The translations under genes were made by a program, and so were the position numbers. A stretch of 35,756 bases of DNA from Agromyces seonyuensis (GTDB lineage Bacteria > Actinomycetota > Actinomycetes > Actinomycetales > Microbacteriaceae): assembly GCF_009789225.1 (NCBI RefSeq), contig NZ_WSTA01000033.1, positions 1 through 35,756 of the forward strand, given 5' to 3'. Of the stretch, positions 31,550 through 35,756 are shown in pieces (position 1 is the stretch's first letter; every line of letters begins with the position of its first letter). The notes under the pieces were generated by a model. The model was given only the letters and a program-made list of their open reading frames with translations, was not told where the DNA came from and did no database searches.

Positions 31550-32962
31550 GTGAACGACTGGCTCGATCCGCTCCTGCTCTCCCGTTGGCAGTTCGGCCTC
31601 ACGACCGTCTACCACTTCCTGTTCGTGCCCATCACGATCGGCCTCGTGGTCGCCGTCGCGATCTTCCAGACCGCGTGGGTGCGCTCGGGCAAGCCCGTCT
31701 ACCTGCAGCTCACGAAGTTCTTCGGCACGATCTTCCTCATCAACTTCGCGATGGGCGTCGTCACGGGCATCGTGCAGGAGTTCCAGTTCGGCATGAACTG
31801 GTCCGAGTACTCGCGCTACGTCGGCGACGTGTTCGGAGCCCCGCTGGCCTTCGAAGGCCTCCTCGCGTTCTTCCTCGAGGCGACCTTCATCGGCCTGTGG
31901 ATCTTCGGCTGGAACCGATTGCCCCAGAAGGTGCACCTCGCGACGATCTGGCTCACCGCGATCGGCACGATCCTCTCGGCGTACTTCATCCTCGCGGCCA
32001 ACGCGTTCATGCAGAACCCCGTCGCCTACCAGATGAACGAGGAGCGCGGCCGCGCCGAGCTCGTGAACATCTGGGAGCTCCTGACCAACCCCGTCGCGCT
32101 CGCCGCGTTCCCGCACACGATCTTCGCGAGCTTCATGGTCGGCGCCGGCCTCATCATCTCGGCCGCCGCCTGGCACCTCGCCCGCAACCAGCACCTCGAA
32201 TCGATGCGCAAGGCGCTGAAGTTCGGCCTCTGGGCGATGGTCGTCTCGGGCATCCTCACGAGCCTCGCGGGCGATCAGCTCTCGCTCACCATGGTGGCGA
32301 CCCAGCCGATGAAGATGGCCGCCGCGGAGGCGACCTACGACACGGTCTGCGGCGCGAACGCCTCGTTCTCGCTCTTCACGCTCGGCACACCGGACGGCTC
32401 GACCGAGCTGTTCTCGATCCGCGTGCCGTACTTGCTCTCGTTCCTCTCCACCCACACGTTCGACGGCTGCGTCGAGGGACTGAACGACCTGCAGGCCGAG
32501 TACTCGGCGCTCTACGGCCCCGGCGACTACACGCCGATCATCTGGGTCACGTACTGGTCGTTCCGCTGGATGATCGGCCTCGGCGTCGCGCACATCCTCG
32601 TCGCGCTCGTCGGCCTGTGGGTCACCCGCAAGGGCCGTCTCCCCAAGCAGCGCTGGATCTGGAACGTCGCCGTCTGGTCGTTCCCGCTCTCGCTGCTCGC
32701 CATGAGCGTGGGGTGGATCTTCACGGAGATGGGCCGCCAGCCCTGGATCGTGTTCAGCCTGCTGAAGACCGAATCGGCCGTCTCGCCGAACGTGAGCGGA
32801 CTCGACGTGCTCATCTCGCTCATCGCGTTCACGCTCATCTACGGCATCCTCGCCGTCGTCGAGGTGCGCCTGATCATCCGCGCGATCCGCAAGGGACCGC
32901 CGGACGTCGGCGAACCCGATCCGGAAACCGGTCGCCACGAACCCGCCACGACGGTCTACTAG
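31550..32962 (+). CDS. cydA: Cytochrome bd ubiquinol/menaquinol oxidase subunit I CydA
   Basis: Large subunit of the high-affinity terminal oxidase that oxidises quinol and reduces oxygen. About nine membrane helices. Haem ligands are His22 (TVYHFLFVP), His189 (AAFPHTIFA) and Met394 (GWIFTEMGRQPW). Quinol residues Lys255 and Glu260 lie in GDQLSLTMVATQPMKMAAAE. Proton-path acids Glu102 and Glu110 are kept. The Q-loop is the short type. Length is 470 aa. GTG 31550 has AGGAAGGAA 10 bases upstream. It is the first gene of cydABDC and is divergent from blaI; the operators in between suggest repression by BlaI. Confidence 0.97.
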   Translation: MNDWLDPLLLSRWQFGLTTVYHFLFVPITIGLVVAVAIFQTAWVRSGKPVYLQLTKFFGTIFLINFAMGVVTGIVQEFQFGMNWSEYSRYVGDVFGAPLAFEGLLAFFLEATFIGLWIFGWNRLPQKVHLATIWLTAIGTILSAYFILAANAFMQNPVAYQMNEERGRAELVNIWELLTNPVALAAFPHTIFASFMVGAGLIISAAAWHLARNQHLESMRKALKFGLWAMVVSGILTSLAGDQLSLTMVATQPMKMAAAEATYDTVCGANASFSLFTLGTPDGSTELFSIRVPYLLSFLSTHTFDGCVEGLNDLQAEYSALYGPGDYTPIIWVTYWSFRWMIGLGVAHILVALVGLWVTRKGRLPKQRWIWNVAVWSFPLSLLAMSVGWIFTEMGRQPWIVFSLLKTESAVSPNVSGLDVLISLIAFTLIYGILAVVEVRLIIRAIRKGPPDVGEPDPETGRHEPATTVY

Positions 32963-32971
32963 GAGGACGCC

Positions 32972-33979
32972 ATGGATCTCGCAACGCTCTGGTTCTGGAT
33001 CGTCGCCTTCATGTTCGTCGGCTATTTCGTGCTCGACGGCTTCGACTTCGGCGTCGGCATGTCGCTGCCCTTCCTCGCGAAGGACGACACCGACAAACGG
33101 GTGCTCATCAACACCATCGGTCCGGTCTGGGACCTCAACGAGACCTGGGTCATCGTGGCGGGCGCGGCCCTGTTCGCCGCCTTCCCCGAGTGGTACGCGA
33201 GCCTGTTCTCGGGGTTCTACCTCGCGCTGCTGCTCATCCTCCTCGCGCTCATCGCGCGCGGCGTGAGCTTCGAGTACCGGCACCAGCGGCCCGACTCGCA
33301 GTGGAAGAACTGGTTCGACTGGATGATCATCGTGGGTTCGGCGTTGCCCGCCCTGCTGTGGGGCGTCGCGTTCGCGAACATCGTGCAGGGCGTGCCGCTC
33401 GACGCCGACCACAACTTCACCGGCAACCTGCTCACCCTGCTGAACCCGTACGGGCTCCTCGGCGGCCTCACGACGCTGCTGCTGTTCTTCACGCACGGCG
33501 TGGTGTTCGTCTCGCTGAAGACCGACGGGGAGATCCGGGAGCGCGCGCGCAGGCTCGCGGTGCGGGCCGGGATCGTGACGGTCGTCGTCGCGGCGGGCTT
33601 CCTGCTCTGGACGGGCCTCGCGTTCGGCACCACGTGGTTCTGGATCCTCGCCGCGGTCGCGGCCGTCGCCCTCATCGGCTCCTGGTTCCTGAATTTCCGT
33701 GGTCTCGAAGGAGCATCCTTCACCCTCATGGCGATCACGATCGCGGCGGCGGTGTTCGCGCTCTTCGCGGTGCTCTTCCCGGATGTGCTGCCCGCGTCGA
33801 ACGACCCGGCGAACAGCCTCACTATCGAGAACGCCTCCTCGACGCCGTATACGCTCACGGTGATGAGTTGGACCGCGCTGATCTTCCTGCCGTTCATCCT
33901 GGGCTACCAGGCGTGGACGTACTGGATCTTCCGCAAGCGCGTCACGCGCGCCGATATCGAGGCGGCGCCGGCCCACTGA
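32972..33979 (+). CDS. cydB: Cytochrome bd oxidase subunit II CydB
   Basis: Second oxidase subunit, 335 aa, pseudo-symmetric to CydA and needed for assembly of the haem b/d centre. It has eight to nine hydrophobic segments and the family motifs WFWIVAFMFVGYFVLDGFDFG (quoted in two parts: WFWIVAFMFVGYF and VLDGFDFG), GPVWDLNETW and RGVSFEYRHQ. ATG 32972 follows AGGAGG (32961-32966), which itself overlaps the cydA stop. The TGA overlaps the cydD ATG (TGATG), so cydD is translationally coupled. Confidence 0.97.
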   Translation: MDLATLWFWIVAFMFVGYFVLDGFDFGVGMSLPFLAKDDTDKRVLINTIGPVWDLNETWVIVAGAALFAAFPEWYASLFSGFYLALLLILLALIARGVSFEYRHQRPDSQWKNWFDWMIIVGSALPALLWGVAFANIVQGVPLDADHNFTGNLLTLLNPYGLLGGLTTLLLFFTHGVVFVSLKTDGEIRERARRLAVRAGIVTVVVAAGFLLWTGLAFGTTWFWILAAVAAVALIGSWFLNFRGLEGASFTLMAITIAAAVFALFAVLFPDVLPASNDPANSLTIENASSTPYTLTVMSWTALIFLPFILGYQAWTYWIFRKRVTRADIEAAPAH

Positions 33980-35667
33980 TGAAACCGCTCGACCCACGGC
34001 TCGTGCGCCGGTCGCGGGCCGCGCGGGGGTTCCTCCTGATCGGCGCGGCGCTCGCGCTCGTGCAGGCGCTCGCGACGATCGCCCTGGCGTTCTCGATCGC
34101 GGTGCTCGTCGCCGGGTTCGTGGGCGAGGTGCGGGTGCTGCCGCCCGGCGGCATCCTCGCCCCGGTCCCGGAATGGGCGGGCGCGGTCGACGTCGTCGGG
34201 GCGGCCTGGATGCTCGCGGCGGCCGCCGTCGTGCGCGCAGGCGCCGGGTGGGCGTGGGAGGTGGCCGGACGCGCCGGAGCGTCCCGCGTCAAGGCCGAGC
34301 TCCGCCAGGACCTGCTCGCCGCCCTGGCGGACCGGGCCCCGGGCGCCCTCGAAGCCCGCACGTCGGGGCGCCTCGCGGCGCTCCTCGGCAACGGGCTCGA
34401 CGCGCTCGACGACTACTTCGGCCGGTTCCTGCCGCAGCTGCTGCTCACGGTCATCGCGACGCCGCTGCTCGTGCTGGCGGCGCTGCTGACCGACCCGTTG
34501 ACCGCGCTCATCCTCGTCATCGTCCTGCCGATCATCCCGATCTTCATGGTGCTCATCGGGCTCGCGACGCGCGTCGTCCAGCAGCAGCAGTGGGACGAGC
34601 TCGGCAAGCTCTCGCAAGCCTTCCTCGAGGTCGTCGGCGGCCTCGCGACGCTCAAGCTCTTCGGGCGGGCGAATCGCCAGCTCGGCCGCATCCGCGGTGC
34701 GACCGACGACTACCGCTCGCGCACCATGAAGGTGCTGCGGGTCACGTTCCTCTCGGGGTTCGCGCTCGAGCTCGCGGCGAGCCTGTCGGTCGCGATCACC
34801 GCCGTGACCGTCGGCTTCCGGCTCGTCGACGGCGAGCTCGCGCTCGTCGTGGGACTCTTCGTGCTCGTGCTCGCACCCGAGGTGTTCCTGCCGATCCGCA
34901 ACGTCGGCGCCGCCTTCCACGCCTCCTCCGAGGGCGTGACCGCTTCGACCGAGGCGTTCGACCTGCTCGACGCGGCGGGGGCCGAGGATGACGCCTCACG
35001 CCGCGGTGCGGGCGAAGCGAAGGGTGCTCCGCGCACCGGCGCCGGGGTCGAGGGCGTGCTGAGCGTGCTCCGCGGCGGCGAGGCCGTCGTCGTGGACGTC
35101 CCGATCCGGGCCGCACGCGGCGAGATCACCGTGCTCTCGGGGCCGTCGGGTGCGGGCAAGTCGTCGGTGTTCGCGGCGCTGCTCGGCTTCGCCGCGTTCT
35201 CGGGCGAGGTTCGGCTCGACGGCGCCCCGCTCGGCCGTGCCGATGTCGCCTGGGCCGGACAGCGTCCCGAGCTCCTCGGCGGCACGGTCGCCGAGAACGT
35301 GCGGCTCGGCGACGACGGCGCCGACCCCGCTCTGCTCCAGCGGGCGCTCGCGCTCGGCGGCGTCGACGTCGACCCTGAGCGGCTGCTCGGCCCCGGCGGC
35401 GCGGGGCTGTCCGGTGGGCAGGCGCAGCGCGTCGCGACCGCGCGGGCGATCCACCGGCTGCTCGCGCGCGACGCCGGCCTGCTGCTGCTCGACGAACCGT
35501 CGTCGGCGCTCGACGCCGACCGCGAGGCCCATCTCGCCGCCGCCCTCCGCGAACTCGCCGACGAGGGACGGTGCGTGCTCGTCGCGACCCATCGCCCCGC
35601 GCTCGTCGCCGCGGCCGATCGCGTGCTCGAACTCCGGCCGCTCGCCGCCGCCGGAGGCGGACGATGA
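33979..35667 (+). CDS. cydD: CydD subunit of the CydDC thiol-exporting ABC transporter
   Basis: Half transporter of 562 aa that with CydC exports reduced thiols (cysteine, glutathione in E. coli) or moves haem-linked redox compounds, required for cytochrome bd assembly. The N-terminal domain has six membrane helices (about residues 15-310). The nucleotide-binding domain has Walker A GPSGAGKSS (388-396, Lys394), signature LSGGQAQR and Walker B LLLLDEPSSALD. The start overlaps the cydB stop by TGATG, and the end overlaps cydC by ATGA. Actinobacteria lack glutathione, so the exported thiol here may be cysteine or mycothiol-related; this is inference. Confidence 0.93.
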   Translation: MKPLDPRLVRRSRAARGFLLIGAALALVQALATIALAFSIAVLVAGFVGEVRVLPPGGILAPVPEWAGAVDVVGAAWMLAAAAVVRAGAGWAWEVAGRAGASRVKAELRQDLLAALADRAPGALEARTSGRLAALLGNGLDALDDYFGRFLPQLLLTVIATPLLVLAALLTDPLTALILVIVLPIIPIFMVLIGLATRVVQQQQWDELGKLSQAFLEVVGGLATLKLFGRANRQLGRIRGATDDYRSRTMKVLRVTFLSGFALELAASLSVAITAVTVGFRLVDGELALVVGLFVLVLAPEVFLPIRNVGAAFHASSEGVTASTEAFDLLDAAGAEDDASRRGAGEAKGAPRTGAGVEGVLSVLRGGEAVVVDVPIRAARGEITVLSGPSGAGKSSVFAALLGFAAFSGEVRLDGAPLGRADVAWAGQRPELLGGTVAENVRLGDDGADPALLQRALALGGVDVDPERLLGPGGAGLSGGQAQRVATARAIHRLLARDAGLLLLDEPSSALDADREAHLAAALRELADEGRCVLVATHRPALVAAADRVLELRPLAAAGGGR

Positions 35668-35756
35668 GCGCGGCGACCGGCACGACCACGGCCGCCTCGG
35701 CCTCGGGCGCTCGCGCCGCCGACGCGGCCGACGCCGACGCCCGCCGCATCCTCCGC
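35664..35756 (+). CDS. cydC: CydC, start only (truncated by window end)
   Basis: Only 31 codons are visible: ATG 35664 overlaps the cydD stop (ATGA). The visible part is an Ala/Thr/Ser-rich leader followed by DADARRILR, which fits the cytoplasmic N-terminus before the first helix. The name rests on the standard cydABDC order; no domain is visible yet. Confidence 0.75.
   Translation, partial: MSAATGTTTAASASGARAADAADADARRILR

Noticed and set aside
34986-35060. Possible break in cydD before the nucleotide-binding domain
   Set aside because: The frame stays open through a low-complexity Ala/Gly/Arg linker and both domains are complete, so it is a variable linker, not a frameshift.

Overview
The window is a very GC-rich (about 70 %) actinobacterial chromosome segment. 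Gene order (ftsL-like, ftsI, murF, mraY, murD, ftsW, murG, murC, ftsQ, ftsZ, yggS, sepF, yggT, wag31, lspA, rluD, dnaE), many GTG starts, GTGA/ATGA stop-start overlaps and the protein sequences point to Actinomycetota, most likely Microbacteriaceae. That placement is inferred from content; no marker gene was compared. No tRNA, rRNA, insertion sequence, prophage or CRISPR array was seen. There is no gene-free stretch over 300 bases; the longest gap is 198 bases, between ftsQ and ftsZ.

Positions 1-15208 hold the division and cell wall (dcw) cluster. FtsI and FtsW form the septal peptidoglycan synthase. MurF, MraY, MurD, MurG and MurC make and assemble lipid II. FtsQ and the FtsL-like protein are membrane division scaffold proteins. 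FtsZ, SepF and YggT act at the ring, and Wag31 marks the pole. murE, usually between ftsI and murF, is missing; its place holds only a 25-30 codon open frame with a good ribosome site, coupled to both neighbours. Positions 15201-23387 carry housekeeping genes: lspA, rluD, dnaE, hisD, nrdR and pyrD.

Positions 23437-25962 hold an App1-type (DUF2183) HAD phosphatase divergent from a TetR regulator, then a low-molecular-weight protein tyrosine phosphatase. Positions 26130-29291 are a four-gene OpuC/OsmVWXY-type compatible-solute ABC importer, convergent with a DedA membrane protein gene.

Positions 30124-35756 look like a regulated respiratory module. A BlaI-family repressor and a short M56 membrane protease without a beta-lactam sensor domain are transcribed divergently from cydA-cydB-cydD-cydC (cytochrome bd oxidase and its CydDC assembly exporter; cydC is cut by the window end). 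Three copies of a 17-base dyad, TTCTAC-N5-GTAGAA, fill the divergent promoter region. The simplest reading is that BlaI controls both directions and the protease relieves it in response to an unknown signal. This and the missing murE are the two most interesting observations.

Two sequence habits recur. Several genes have a -10 box 6-7 bases before the start codon, implying leaderless mRNAs (hisD, dedA, blaI; nrdR nearly). Many transcription units end in strong GC-rich hairpins with no T-tract.
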